Assembly (NCBI GenBank): GCA_039621445.1
Contig: CP154956.1
Coordinates: forward strand, 6,508,170-6,572,169
Direction: 5' to 3'
DNA length: 64,000 nucleotides
From: Euglena gracilis
Taxonomy: Eukaryota > Euglenida > Euglenophyceae > Euglenales
Positions 1 through 12,646 of this stretch are shown one piece after another (within the stretch, counting starts at the first letter, position 1; every line of letters starts with the position of its first letter). Both the position numbers and the translations under genes were made by a program. The notes beneath the pieces are model-generated. The model was not told where the DNA came from. It worked only from the letters and a program-made list of their open reading frames with translations, and searched no databases.

Positions 1-299
1 AAACGCACAAAAAAAAAACGGTTTGCGGTTTCCCCCCCTGGATCCTGGATGGAGGCGGACGGGGCTCCTTTGGGTACCCACAGGCACAGGAGGAGGAGGA
101 GGGGGTCGGGATCCCCTCCTCGCTGTACACGTCTGCGGACCACAGCATTGCTTACTGACCAGAGACTTTTCTAAAACTGGGGGTCCCCCCCACGTACCTG
201 GAGTTATCCCTTATCCCCACTCCCCACGGGTGGGGGGGGGGGCAGGGGGTGCGGTAGATCCACCCACCCTACCGACCCCTCCCCAAGAATCCAACCTTT

Positions 300-302
<3 letters not shown>

Positions 303-342
<40 letters not shown>
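303..342. repeat. (AC)n microsatellite
   Basis: About 20 uninterrupted AC dinucleotide units. Confidence 0.95.
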
Positions 343-344
<2 letters not shown>

Positions 345-2068
345 CTTACCCTCTGCGGGGGGGGGGTCAAAAAAAACCAGTTAGTCACAATTTGAAAACC
401 AGTCACTCTATTCCTTTCAGAGGGTTGGGCACTTTGGCCACTCGGGCCAGTATGCATAGGCCAATGTGCGATTGATTCTGGCAAAAAAAACCCAAATAAA
501 AAACGTCCAGTATGGGGGTTGGCGGCCACTTTCGGCCAGTCCTGGACGACCCCCCCCCCCGGAATCTGGAGCCAAAACCAAGTGCCAATCAAGTCCAAGG
601 GGTGGGCCGGACAGACCTTAAGCAACTGTGTGGTCCAGACGAGGCGTTTGCTCAAGGACCTGGGGGGCACCAGCTCGCCATTTTACTAGCCATTAGAAAT
701 AAAAACACTACTAGCTGGACCGCTCCCCCCCCCAGCTTTTGCTTAAAGGCCACAGGGCTAGCCATTTTGAGAAAACACTGGGAAAATACCGCCAGCTAGA
801 TCCCCTGGGGTCCCCCGACTGGGAAAAATTCCCCCAACGCTGTGCGTCGAGGTGGAAGCTTTTAATGTGGTTTTGGCTTTTTTTATAATAAAAAAAACAA
901 CCAAAAATGGCCAAAAATGTGCATTTTGGGCAAGTTTTGGGGGTCCAAAATTTTTGCGGCGTTTCGCATTGGTCACTGGAAATAAAATTTACACTAGCTG
1001 GCCCTGCTACCGGATCCCCCAGGTTTCCACAGACCAAATTTGGACTGCTGCAGCCCAGCCCAGCCCCGCCCCCTGGGAAAAGGGGGTCAAAACCAGGGAG
1101 GGGGGTTCATAACACGGGGGAGGGGGGTAGGCTGGAACAAAATTCCTCCGGCGCCGAGGTGGAAATGAGGTGTTGGATGTGTATTTTTGGCTGATTTTGT
1201 CCAAAAAAAATTTCCAAAATCAAAAAAGGGCATTTACAGTCCAGACAAAAATGACGGGAAACCACCCAATTTTTTTCCCATCGTTCTTTTTCCTGTCATT
1301 CAGATTTTGACCATTTTTGAGATTTGGAGTTGCCTTTTTTCTACTGAAAATCGGACCAAAGAAAAATTTCCTTATCTTTGGAGTGTGAGGCACAAAAAAT
1401 TTCAGTGTCCACAGGTAGGCCGAGACATATCCGGTGGTCCACTTTGAGTGAATTCTGATGAACCGTCAAACACTTTTCCGCAGGGAACCAGCTGACCCAT
1501 GGTTGGTGAACCCAACCTCAAATGGGAGGGGGAAGCCAGTCGATCAGTTGGACAGACCAGCAGAAAACAACGATCGCCCCCAAAGGGCGTGAGATTCCGG
1601 CCAGCTTCAGAGAGGCCAACCGAGGCGAGAGGGGTGGGTATGCAGGACGATGAGACAGCGAGGAAACGATTGGGGTGAGGAGGGGAAGGCAGTGGTGAGA
1701 AGCCACGGGGCAAAAGACCTTTAAAAGACAGATACCCATGGCCCCTCCAGAAACCCGAACCAAGCCCCAACGCTGCGACAGCAAGGTTGGAGAACATGGG
1801 AGAACTTGGTGGTACAAGTTTTTTTTGTAGCCTTTGGCTCATTTGCATTTCTGATGGGTCAGGGTAAAAAAAAGCAGTGGTATAACCCTCTTCCCAAAAA
1901 CTTTGCAGTGAAGCTTTGCGTGCCCAAATAGCTTAAACAGAAGGAGGTCACAAAGGGGGAAAAAAGTGGAAACTGGTGCATGTTTTTTTTTTTTTGAAAA
2001 TCAGGAGCAGGCGAAAATTGACCAACCCCGGGGGGAGGGGAGTCTCGGAGTGCCCCTGAGTGCCTGGG

Positions 2069-2114
2069 CAGGCAGGCACTACCTCCCCCCTCCGGGGGAG
2101 GTAGTGCCTGCCTG
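2069..2114. repeat. Perfect 21-bp inverted repeat (hairpin)
   Basis: Positions 2069-2089 are the exact reverse complement of 2094-2114, separated by 4 nt. The arms contain AGGCAGGCACTACCTCCCCC and its complement. It could be the fold-back end of a small inverted-repeat element or a transcribed hairpin; nothing nearby decides between these. Confidence 0.85.
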
Positions 2115-2722
2115 GCCGAGGGCCCAAAAAAATGGCCTTTTCTAGGCTTCCGGCGCCTTCGACCAGAAGTGCCTTGGCCAAGTGCCCAGTTACTTTTTGC
2201 CATGTGCCCTCCCAGCCCCCCCCCCCCCCCCGCCCTCCCTGCCCCCCCCCCCTCTGGGTAGGATCTGGGGGCCTTGGACTGCCTGCCCAGGCAGCTCCCC
2301 ACCTCCGGGGCGGGGTCAGCACCGCCTTAAAATTCAGCCTGACCAGGTGACGGCAAAAAAACCAGCAGAAATGCCATGAACAGAAGCATTACATTATGTC
2401 GCAATTATTAATGAAAATTGCCCGCACCCAGCAACAAATTGCTTCACAAATGGTCCATTGGTCCAATGACTGGTTTTGGGGACTTCCCAGATGAATTCGC
2501 TGAGGTCGGGGCCAAAAAGATCGGTTGACTAACTTTGCAGGGGGGCAAACTCATATAGGGGGTGTATGAAACCTCCGGCCAGAAATTCCCGCCGAATGCC
2601 CCGTGTGCTTCCACGGTGAATTCCGTAAGGCGGACATTCGCCGAGGGGGTGGAGGGCAGGGAACGGTGCGTCGCGATGTGGTCGCTGGCCACAAAGCAAG
2701 AAGGGAGTGGTGGGCAGGAGGG

Positions 2723-2784
2723 TTAGAGGCTGGCAACGAGTTGCTTCAGCTGCTCCAGCACCAGGAACATTGCAAGCGCATCCC
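2723..2784 (-). CDS. Carrier last exon
   Basis: The acceptor CCTTGCCAG lies at 2785. It encodes DALAMFLVLEQLKQLVASL and ends in TAA at 2723-2725, a normal carrier C-terminus. Two bases precede the GAT codon, so the upstream exon should end in phase 1. The visible donor at 3456 is phase 0, leaving the exact junction (or a small missed exon) open. Confidence 0.75.
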
Positions 2785-5700
2785 CTGGCAAGGGTGTCAA
2801 ACATTCTCGTAAACCCCAAACATAACGTCCCCCCCCCGGCTCTATATTTGGGCGGGATTTCAAGACCCTTAGGGGCTTCATATTTGGGGGGGGGGGCTTA
2901 CCAATGCAGCCGTGGACAGAAATGTCATACATATTTATGGCACTCATAAAAGCAATACACTTTTTCTAAAATTCTGGTGTTTTATAGAATAGCACAGCTA
3001 TGCTTGCCAGGAATTATCAGCGCTCTGACCTTGAGGAACTTCTCCTTTGGTCAAAACAAGTCACACGGACCAAATATGTCTCAAAATCAAAAGATTTCAG
3101 CCAATTATTCAAAAAAGAACGTGGCAGCTCAAACGCGAAACGCTGGGAAGGCCACTGTTGTTCATCTCTGGCCAACCCCACCAAAGGGTGGTGGCGTGGA
3201 GCCAAAAGGTGTGGAGCCAAAAAGGGTGTGGAGCAGCCACTCGCTGCAAAAAAACAACCAGTGAGTTTACCCACAGTGAGAGGTCGAAAAAGGCTGGGGA
3301 GCCTGACGAAGAACCAGCCGAGGACCTTACCAAATTAGCTGGACTGGACAAAACTGAGCATGAACAACCCCAAGAGGGGTTTGTAGCTTTCTTCAAAAGG
3401 GGGGTTTGGTGCAAGTGTTCTATTTTGTGTCGGGTAAAGTGGAGGGGTGCGGGCACAATCGCGTAGGGCCCCAGGCGCAGGTAGTTGGGCCAGAAGCCCC
3501 TCCAGAGGGCCCCGTACCCCTCTGCCGCGGTGGTCTGCCGGCCTCCGGACTGTGCAGCGGACAGAAAATCGCCCGGTCCCTGTGGGTGTCCGCCAGAATG
3601 CGAACCCTGACCACAATTTCTGGGGCTTTTTTCTGCTAGGCTGTCTCCTTTTCTAGGTTTCTGGGCCTTGATGTCAGTGCAATGCTGAATTCAGCGCAGG
3701 GAACCCCACACACCACCGTGTGGAATTCACCAGGTTTGAAGTGTTTTTTGAAGTCCCAGCCCAGCACGTCCACCTGGTATTATATCCCCTCCCCCCTGTC
3801 CTTGGCATGCCTAATTTTAAAGAAAGTGTGGCTGGCACAACGGCCGTGCCATGGACAAGCCGTGCCATGGGCACCACACCATTCATATAAAAAAACCTGG
3901 GCTTCAATTTGAGGGCCCAATCATCATGAAACCAACAATGGCACCGGTTGAGCGTTCAGATCTTACCAGACTTCCAGTTTTTTTGGTTCTGTGCAACAAA
4001 ATCAGCAAATGAACTTGGGGAAGGCAAATGACATGGGGGGGGTTGTCATGGACAGGCCAGGGGATGTACTCCCCCGGCACGCTTAGGTTGGGCACCAGGG
4101 TCCCTGACAATTTCCGGGGAGGGATCTGGACAGGTTCTCAGGTACCGGCAAACTGTCACCTGACAGGTTGGTCAGTACCGGGGACCCTGACAACTTCCTA
4201 TACTGACAGGTTGGCCGGTACCAGGGACCCTGACAGTTTCCCGGGCGGGACCCTGACAGGTTCTCGGGCATGACAGTTTCCGGGGGGGGGGGTAGGTATG
4301 ACAGTTCCCAGGGGGTCTGGGGTGTTTTCTGGGAACCCTCAATCCCAAGTGGTGGCGCGTGTCCGCCAGCAGAGCGCTGCACAGCCCGGGATGCAGGCAG
4401 TCCCACGAGCCGCGGTAATAAAGGCCCCGGTAGGCCGCCTTTTGCCGCTTTCTGGCGCAGTTACACCCCCCCCCTGTGTGTGCACTGCGGCTGTTTGTTT
4501 GGTGCCTTTTATCCCGTCTTCTGGCCTGGCACTGTTTTTATATATTATTATTGTGTTATCATATGTTATACCCCCCCCACAGCAACACCTCGCAGGCTCA
4601 GGGCTCTACGGGAAGGCCTGATGAGGGGGTATTTGACTGAAGAATTGTTATCCGCTGCCATATGGGAAGGGTGTGGGGGATCGACCTCTCCACCACCCAC
4701 CCACCCATGGGGTCTCAGGGCTTCCCATCCAACCCTGTGTAGGCTGGAAATTTAAAGTGAAGGAGGCTGCCTCCAAAAATAGCACGCACGCGGGCTCTGG
4801 TGGAGATGTCGTTCCAGGGTGCAATATGACACCGGACCTTGCTGATTCAAGTGCCGATGTGGGGCTTGATTCAGAGTACTCCTTGGAAACTGTGCCCCCC
4901 CCCCGATTGTGAACTCCTGGTGCCAAGTCATAGTCCTCCAGAGGGGTTAGGTGATTTGACGTGCTTGGACAGATACTTGTGTGCACATATGACCATACAA
5001 ACAGGTGCACCCACGGTACAAACACACATCAGGCAGAAATCAAGCATGCCCATTTCGGTTTGAATTGCAATCATTCCGGCCAAATACTTCGAAAATGCAG
5101 CCTGGCTCCTTGCCGTTGAGGGCAATGGGCTGGCTCATTAGGCGGGACTTGATGACGTCGGCCGGGGAGCTGACGACGGTCGCAACGAGGCCTGTGAAGA
5201 GAGGGGTAGGGGTACAAACCGAAAACAGGGGACAGAAGCACAAAGCGTCGAGAGATATGAAGGGCCAGTCAGGGCTGTTAGGCCAAGTGGAGCGATTCAG
5301 GGGCATTGACCTTTTGTCAATGGGGGGCTTGGGCTGGTTTGGACAATAAACCTGTACACAGGCAAAAAAATGCTGTCCATTTGAAGCCATTTAGACAATT
5401 GTCGTCAAAAAAAAATTAGCCCCTTAACCATTTTTGCCATTTTGGCCATGACTTTTGGTTGTTCATAAAAATACTTTCAAAAATTAATAAATAATGAGAA
5501 AAAGCATGGGACATTCCTGAAATTGATCAAACCCTTGCAATCTTAACTTTCAGTCATACTTCGTGCAATCACAAAAATTAGCCTGCCTCCACACCCAGCG
5601 TTGACAGGGGTCTCCACTGCGTGTCGTCCAAAGATGGGGTCAAAGGCTACCCACCCCAGTATGGACCACCTCCTCCCCTTTCCAGGGCGGGAATTGATTT

Positions 5701-8700
5701 GGCATTTGGGACGGGTCACAAATTGCAAAATTCAGCTCTCAAAGCTGTGGCCTCAGTTTTGCAGGGTACGCTGCAGCAGAGCTGGCTGGGGCACTGCTGC
5801 GCACGGCTGTGCCGCGCCAGTGTGTACACACCATCACCACACCCCATGGGCTGGCAGAGGCTTTGGGGTTTGGGGTTGGGTGTGTCCTACAAATCGGAGG
5901 TGTATGAAAATCAATGCTCCACACTGTGTATTATATCATGTTCCATCTTTTGGAGGCCAAAAAAATATGTTTAGTACATTGTAAACCCCCCCAAAATAAG
6001 ACCCCCCCAAAAATAAGACCCACCCAAAAAATAAGACCCCCCCTGGGCCGATCGAGCAAAAATCCAAAAATAAGACCCCCCAATAAATAAGACCCCCCTG
6101 ACGGCTCGAATTTCCCAAAAAATTACCAAAAACCCTAATTCCATACAAAAAAAAGGATGAAATTTCAAAACTTTTTAGACTTTTGAAGCGCAAAAAACAT
6201 GGTAAATGTCAATTTACACCAATTTACACATGGCGCGAAGCGCCGAAGGAAAAATTTTAGCACTCTTGGGAACCTGAAAAATGGTGCTTTTTCGGGCCCG
6301 GGTCGGTCAAGAAAAAATCCAAAAATAAGACCCCCAATAAGACCCCTCCTGGAGGCTTCCAGCAACGGACCCAAAAATAAGACCCGGGTTTTTTGGGGGG
6401 GTTTAGTGAAAATTGCTTTGAATCCCATAACTATTTTTCAGAGCTTATCTCGCTTTTCACGCAAATTTCAGGCCGTTTTTGTGACTCCCGGCCATAGCCA
6501 GTTTAGCCAATTTTACGCCACTTTTATGCCATTCATTTTAGCATTTTAGCATTTCACCGAGGAGATTGAAAGGTGACAGGTTCATGCTGACGACCCTTGA
6601 TTCTGCTTTGTGATTATTTGTGATTATTTGTGATTATTGTGCTCCCAAAAAGCGCATGGTCTTTTTCTTTCCCTGTAAAAGAAGGAACACATTTGGGGTG
6701 TTTTGAAGTATTTTCAATTTATGGTATTGGACCTTGTATGTAGGTTGTAGATGCTTGGGCCAAGCTCAAGGAGGACTGCAGTTACACCCCCCTCGTGTGA
6801 ACCGCACTTTCCCCCGCACTTTGGATTTTCAAAGACAAAGGGGGGGTAGCATGCTGCAGAATATTGCTGTCTGAGAGGTCAGAGGAGGATGACCAAGATG
6901 CTTGGGACGAACTGCAAGCTGGTGAAATCTGGCGTCCTGAAGTTTTCATAACAGCAGCGGTCATAATGATGATGGACAGAGGGGAGGGCATTGAAGAGAG
7001 CACAGAAGAGAGAGGGTGGGGAAGAGCAAAGGGGAAAGAGGAGAGTAATTATCACCTCGTTTTTTCTTTGAAAAAAATTAAAACTTGATAGAAACGCCAT
7101 TTTCAGAGGGACAAATTCGCAAATGAGAAAAAGTCTCATTCATAATTGGTTGTTGTGATTATTCATAATTTGTAATTTTGGAAAATCCCCAAGGTTCATG
7201 CAAGTTCGTGATTATTTGTGTTTGTCAAAATTTGTGCCCGTACGGAAAACAGCACCAGACAGGTGCACTTCACCTCCCCTCCGCCCTCACCAATTTCAGA
7301 CGACGGACTTTGATTCACCAACAAAAGTTGGAGCAAGGGCAAAAGTCAGGGATAATTATCACCATAGGGGACATTTTTACACTTTTATAGAAAAACCGCA
7401 AAACCCCCTTGGAATAGAACTAGGACACGCCATTTCAGAGAGGAAAAAATAATTGCTTGGGAGAGAAAAAGCGTCCCACTGATTTTCATAATCGATCATG
7501 TGATGTACATCCCCAGGGAGCAAAAACAGGTCGCTTTTATCCCAAACCAGAGGAACAACACCGAGGAGATAAAAGGACGGCGACAGGCTTCTGATCATAA
7601 GGGGACCCATATTGCCCGGGGTAAAAAAAGCAGTAGATCTTGTGCCAAAAAAACCAGCGCTGGGCTTATTTCTTGGAAGTCCCCATCCATTAACCGTTAT
7701 TTTTTTGGTTTGGACGTAAGTGCCTCGCACAGACCCGGGCTGCAGAGTCAAGGGTCTACCAGCCCTTCACAGTGAAAATCCGGGGGACCCGGCCGAAGAC
7801 GGATGTAAAAAGACAAGGGTATTATCCTAGCGAAACGGTCTGGATGAACAGAGGCAGAGGAGCCGCCACCGCTGCTTTCGGACGAGCACAAAAGCTGTGC
7901 TGGGCGGGGGTGGGACAATTATTAAAAAAAATGCTTGGCATCACTGGGGGAGGCAAGCAGGGAAACAGGGGAGACAAATCAGGGGCAAGAACAAAAAAGA
8001 ACATCGAACAAAGGAGGCGGACAAAATGGAGGAAAAAAAGTCAAATTCCTTGGAAAACATAAGAATTTTGGACATCCCCAAGGATGACGAGTTTGTCTGT
8101 GATAAAACACAAAGGGAGGTTAATCTAAAATTCCATTGACATGAAACCACCCCCTTCCAACGCCTCGGCAACGCCTACTTCAGAAACAGGAGGAAAACCC
8201 CACGACCACCAAGCAAAAGTTTTTGCAGGAAATTTTTCCCCCCCAATGCTCCGCCGCTGGGGTGGCCCCCGGGATCAGACCGGAAGGCCCGGGGAGCAAA
8301 GCCGCGCGGACGCCCTTTTGTTGTGTTGGGCAAATTTGGATTGCTGAGCCTTTCAAGCAGGTCTCAGCTGAGGGGCAAAGAAGCGGGGGGGAACTGCAAC
8401 AGCGGCCACAGTAGAGCAGCGGGTTGCCCGAAGTCAGACAGATTTGGATGTCCGTTCGACCGCACAGCTGCTTTCTATCGGGATACCCCTCTCACCCGCG
8501 GCAGGAAAGAAAGGAGAGAAATCCTTGGCAACACCGGTTGCTCCACACCTCCCCCAACAGCCCAACCCCACCGTGGACGTCCAATCTGAAGAAATGACTC
8601 ATCTCGGAAAAAGTTTTCCCGGGAAAAACCTTCAAACATAAATCAAACTTGTCGAGATAAGGGAAAAGTCCCCTATCCCTCCCATCCCCCCCGCAACCCA

Positions 8701-11368
8701 TACCATGTCCCAACGTTCAGACTCCCCTTTTCCAACCCACCCTTTCACGCAAGCGCACCAAGCGCAACAAAGACCGGTGGGGCCCCTCAACCCACCCAGT
8801 GCAAGAGCCGCGCGTGCGACCTATCCGCACCTCCTTGCAGCGGACTGCGGGAACACGATCCCTACCCTCGCCCCATCCAAGACATAAAGCCTACAGTGGG
8901 GATAGGGAAAGCGAGTGGGCCCAAGCCCCCCCCTGACCCACTTTTCACGGGTCCAACGGCTCGCTCCGAAGAGGAGAGTGATGTCCCTAAAACGCCAAAA
9001 TGGGAGCCAGGCCCGCCTCCCCCGTAACCCTAACCCCCTTCAGGCCAAACCCCAACTTTCTTGGAAAAGACGGACTTGGGTCCACCATGACCCACCCCCC
9101 CCCCCCCGGGAACCACTTAACGACCCGCGGGCCGTATAGTGGGAGGACTGCCACGGATTCATTCTAGCTGCAACCCGAAGGTTTCTTTCTCCATCCTGTC
9201 CCCCCCTCCCATGTAAAGCCACACATCATTTGGGCTGCCTCTGCCTTCAAGAAAAGTGCAGTGCACAGCCTCTTTCAGACATCCACCACGTGGGGTGGGG
9301 CATGGGCAGAACCACCAGTTTTTTTTTTTGGCTGTTTCATTTGCCGGGTGCAGGTTGAGAAGTTTTTTTTAGGAACGCAAAGTGGGGCATCTACCAGATG
9401 ATTCCCTACCCGACTTGCTGGATATGGGTGGAAATTCACGAAGGAGGGGCGTTTTCAAGCATTCAGCACAGAGTGCCATGGCCGAGTGCTTTGGGCCCTG
9501 AACCTAATATTCTTTTCGGAGTTTATCTGTTTTTTTAGGCGGTTTCAGGCCATGTTTGTGACCCCCACCCACTTTTGTCCATTTTCAAGCCATGTTTGTT
9601 ACCTACGGTGTCTGGGGCAGACCACCCTCCCTGGGGTCGGGATCTGGGAGCCTTGGAGTGCATCCCAGGCAAGCGATCACCCCCGTAACTGAGGGACCCT
9701 AACCCCCCTCGATTAGGGGGGGGGGCAAACGTCGAGTGGGCAGCAGGCGGCTGCGTTTTGTACAGCCCACGTACGCCCTCCAGACAAGGCCACAGCTGCT
9801 GGAAACAGGCAGTGCCTAACAGGGCTGGGAAGGCTCAAATTCGATCACATATGCACGGTAGTGCACCCATGCAAATGGAAAACCCCTCACGAGACCCGCC
9901 CCCAGCTCCTTGCCTGCCCCCCTCCCTCCAAGCTGTCAGGTTAACGAACCGGGGGGGGGGGGGGCTGTGGTTATTACCGTGGGGATCTTTATTTGGTCAG
10001 GGCTGTACGGGAATCCTGGAAACCCATTGGGTGGTGGGTGGGGTTCGACCACCCCTTGCACCCACATTCTGGTGCATGGGGGGGGGGGGGGTCCGACCCC
10101 CACCTGCGGCACATGCAACGTGAACGCCCCAAGGGTACCCGTGAACCGAGATTGAACCCCCATTGTGTCCACAGAGTAAGAAAGTGAACAGCACAATCAG
10201 AAAATGAACAGCAGACCAAAAAAAAACGATGGAATTGAAGATGGAATGAGATCCGGCCCTTCCTCAACTGGTTCACAACAACACGTATTGTTTTGCATTC
10301 CCTCGGAAATTCGCCAAATTTTGCAGAATTCCACAAAATTTGCGTGTTTTTGGCCCTTTTTGGTTTTTTTTTTGAGTTCTGATCAGAAATGAATTCGAAT
10401 TCAAAAATTGCAGTTTTGTCCCATGTTTGGACCTGAGACCCTTCAATCATTCCATTTCCATTTTCATTTTTGTGGAGCCCAGTAGTCCAAAATTCCAAAA
10501 CATTGTACTCACGTGCATGAGAAATTCTCCTCAGCAGTAGTGCAGTGCAATACAAAAGAAACTAAACAGGGGGGAATTGATATCTGCAGCTTTTCCGCAA
10601 TTTCCACAACCTTCCTGCAGTATTTCCGCAATTCCATTTCTTCCCTCATTCCGCATTAGGTTCAGAATTGCTGTCTGTTCTTGGGGAAAAATTCAAACCG
10701 AGGTGAAAAAACCCAATGTGAATTCAGAGATTTCTGAAGCACAAAACATCAGATAAAGTGAAAAGGTAACAAAAACAATCGTATGGCCAGGGGTGAGCGC
10801 CGTGGGGGGGGGGGGGGGGGGGGGGCGGGGGGGGGGCTGGAAGATGTGCCCCACTCCTTTGCCCGCCAGGTTGGGAAAGCGACGAATCCGACTGGTGTAT
10901 ACTTGTAACGCTGGGGTGAAGGGCCCACCGATGGCGAGGCGTGATACGATGCGAGATATGATGGTGCAAGTTGGGCGACTAGGTGGCAGATTTTGCAGGA
11001 CTTACAAAAGAATAAAAAAACTATTATGATAGGAATTTTTTAAAAATTTTAAATTTCTATCTATGTTTATTAATTCAGCATTTAAGATAATATGCATATT
11101 TCTGTTCCATTTAATTATGACTTGTATAAAATAATAATAAAATATAAACTTTTGTATTGAAAAAAAAATTGTAAAATTCTGTAACATTCAGGTGACATTC
11201 ACAGGACTGGCAGCCGGTGCCTTGGACCAGCTCGACGATCTGGCGAAAGGCCCCGAGCAGGCTACGGTAGCGGCCGCCATCCGGGTCGGACTGCATACGA
11301 ACCTTCACGAGGTCGGTCGGGTTGAAGACGCCCGCGGCGACCGCCCCGCTAAGCATGCCCGCAGCCAC
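2723..11368 (-). CDS. Mitochondrial carrier (SLC25, UCP-like), split gene, 5' part not found
   Basis: Four minus-strand exons (11203-11368, 5088-5191, 3457-3549, 2723-2784) together spell the second half of an SLC25 carrier, an inner-mitochondrial-membrane transporter made of three repeats of two helices each. The signature PxD-xx-K/R appears twice: NPTDLVKVRMQ (repeat 2) and SSPADVIKSRLM (repeat 3). These are followed by the GFWPNYLRLGP matrix-loop/helix-6 motif and a C-terminus FLVLEQLKQL. The PTD...KVR and PADVIKSR forms are most like uncoupling-protein/dicarboxylate carriers. Coding GC at third positions is high; the introns are AT- and homopolymer-rich. The first repeat and the stretch between repeats 2 and 3 were not found. 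The phase agrees between the second and third listed exons but not at the last junction. Substrate cannot be told from this. Confidence 0.8.
3457..3549 (-). CDS. Carrier exon: repeat 3 matrix loop and helix 6
   Basis: The acceptor ends GCTGCACAG at 3550. It encodes AAEGYGALWRGFWPNYLRL then GPYAI, the classic EG...L(Y/W)(K/R)GF.P...RLGP block that closes a carrier repeat. The only GT nearby is GTGCCC at 3456. Confidence 0.8.
4080..4310. repeat. Imperfect minisatellite (ACAGGTT / GGGACCCTGACA units)
   Basis: A 30-45-bp unit containing GGGACCCTGACAGTTTCC and GACAGGTTGG recurs imperfectly about five times. It lies inside a carrier intron or downstream DNA. Confidence 0.7.
5088..5191 (-). CDS. 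Carrier exon: start of repeat 3
   Basis: The acceptor ends TCTTCACAG at 5192. It encodes GLVATVVSSPADVIKSRLM then SQPIALNGKEPG. A donor GTATTT at 5087 leaves phase 0, which matches the next exon. Confidence 0.8.
5985..6095. repeat. Tandem AAAATAAGACCCCCC repeat
   Basis: About six imperfect units of AAATAAGACCCMCCC. Confidence 0.85.
6315..6390. repeat. Second block of AATAAGACCC units
   Basis: Three further, more widely spaced units of the same 15-17-bp motif. The two blocks are probably remnants of one array. Confidence 0.7.
10804..10836. repeat. Poly-G tract
   Basis: A run of 22 G, one C, then 10 more G. It is the longest of many C/G homopolymers in the window; its length in the assembly may be unreliable. 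Confidence 0.9.
11203..11368 (-). CDS. Carrier exon: start of repeat 2
   Basis: It starts after a strong acceptor (pyrimidine tract then CCCAG at about 11369) and encodes VAAGMLSGAVAAGVFNPTD followed by LVKVRMQ. The end is tentative: the best donor is GTGAAT at 11202, but an earlier GT (CTG/GTCC) is possible. Confidence 0.75.
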
Positions 11369-11774
11369 CTGGGCAGAGAGAAGAGACAAAAAATATTGTC
11401 GTTGTCGTTTTCAGCGCAACAACCAAGGATATCAATAAAAAGGAAAAAAAAAGCTGAAAATTGATTTTTTCCAAAATCTTTTTCGAAATTGATATTTTGA
11501 AAAATATTTTGTTCAATTCGTGTTTGGTGCTGGTATTTTTTTGTCACCCCTCCCCCTTGGGGTCCTGCTAACCTGCATGGTTGGTAAACCCCATTTTCCC
11601 CACATCCTTGGTCGTTTTCGAAGAAAAAAAACCAGTGGTTCGTGCTGGAAATTGTACAATGGACCCAGACCCAGACAACTGGTCCCTGGCGTTGGACATC
11701 CCCACAGGCAGCCTCCGGGATCGCTGGGCAATTTTACAAGGTTTTGAATAGCGCTGAGCCCTTAATCGGCTTCG

Positions 11775-11798
11775 AATGCAATGCAATGCAATGCAATG
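11775..11798. repeat. (AATGC)n pentanucleotide repeat
   Basis: Nearly five consecutive AATGC units. Confidence 0.85.
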
Positions 11799-11989
11799 AA
11801 CAGGCCAAAAAAATGGCCGTTTCTTGGGCTGGGCAGGGAGTTGGAAAAAAAGAGATTTCCTTTTGATTCCCCACGATTCTTGAGAAATTTCGGGGAAATT
11901 GATTTTTCGACCCAAAAATGGCTAAAAGGGCCGAGTCGGAAGCCTGCCGCGCTGTTTTGGGACGTAAATTGGCCACATCTCAGGCCAGG

Positions 11990-12400
11990 CGGGGAGTTAC
12001 GAGGAAATCAAATACCGTTAGATAGATAGGGCATTTTAAGGACTGCAAGCTAGGTCTCCAGGCAGTTTGCTCAATTTTCAATTTTCGAGATATTTGCATT
12101 TCGCGATTTTTTGGGACAAAAACGGCCCGAAATGGCCGAAAAATGGCTGTTTCTTGGGCTGGGCGGGGGGTTGCGGGAAAACCAGATGCGGTTAGATAGG
12201 GCGTTCTAAGGGCTTCATTTCATCCTTCGAAATCTGGAAATTTGTGCGGCTTTTTTGACAAAAAATGGGTCAAAAAAAGGGCCAAAAAAGAACGCGTCAA
12301 AAAAACTAGGCTGCAGATTCAGGGCATATCTTTGGCCAGCTGTGGAGGCCAGGTACTGTTGGATAGAGTGTTTCACAGGCTTGAATTCTTCCATTGGGCC
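11990..12400. repeat. Degenerate ~170-bp tandem repeat
   Basis: The motif GTTRGATAG recurs at about 12017, 12190 and 12358. Each copy is preceded by GGCCAGG/GGGCTGGGCGGG and followed by a G(C/T)RTT...AAGG block. A related start (TTTCTTGGGCTGGGC) is at about 11820. It looks like a decayed satellite of 2-4 units. Confidence 0.55.
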
Positions 12401-12550
12401 CTTTGGACGACTCGGTGGCCCTGGGAAGTTATTGCCAAAATACATGTTTGCTTGCTGGCAGAAAGACCCTGTTTTACGGTCCCTTTCTTCGGACTTAAGC
12501 CCATTAAAACGGGCGTAACTCAGGCCAGACGCAAAATTCGGATTGGTTAA

Positions 12551-12553
12551 TAA

Positions 12554-12646
<93 letters not shown>

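Larger units (their letters stand above)
1..2722. other. Non-coding, low-complexity DNA
   Basis: I see no convincing gene here. The stretch holds C/G and A/T homopolymer runs, a short (AC)n microsatellite and a perfect hairpin, listed separately. Short open frames on both strands are compositionally biased and resemble no protein family I recognise. It lies downstream of the last exon of the mitochondrial carrier gene. Confidence 0.6.
5192..11202 (-). other. Large carrier intron region, no further gene found
   Basis: The 6 kb between two carrier exons holds homopolymer runs, short tandem repeats and AT-rich stretches. A minus-strand stretch at about 5740-5850 encodes WRGTA and, in another frame, RAAVPQPALLQ, weakly like the missing loop of carrier repeat 2. 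The evidence is too thin to call an exon. The plus-strand open frame at 6864-7088 (acidic, no family) is not supported as a gene. Confidence 0.45.

Noticed and set aside
5739-5924. Possible missing carrier exon
   Set aside because: WRGTA and RAAVPQPALLQ look carrier-like but are in different frames, and no clean acceptor and donor pair supports an exon.
6864-7088. Plus-strand acidic ORF
   Set aside because: Short, no family, no splice signals; possibly compositional.
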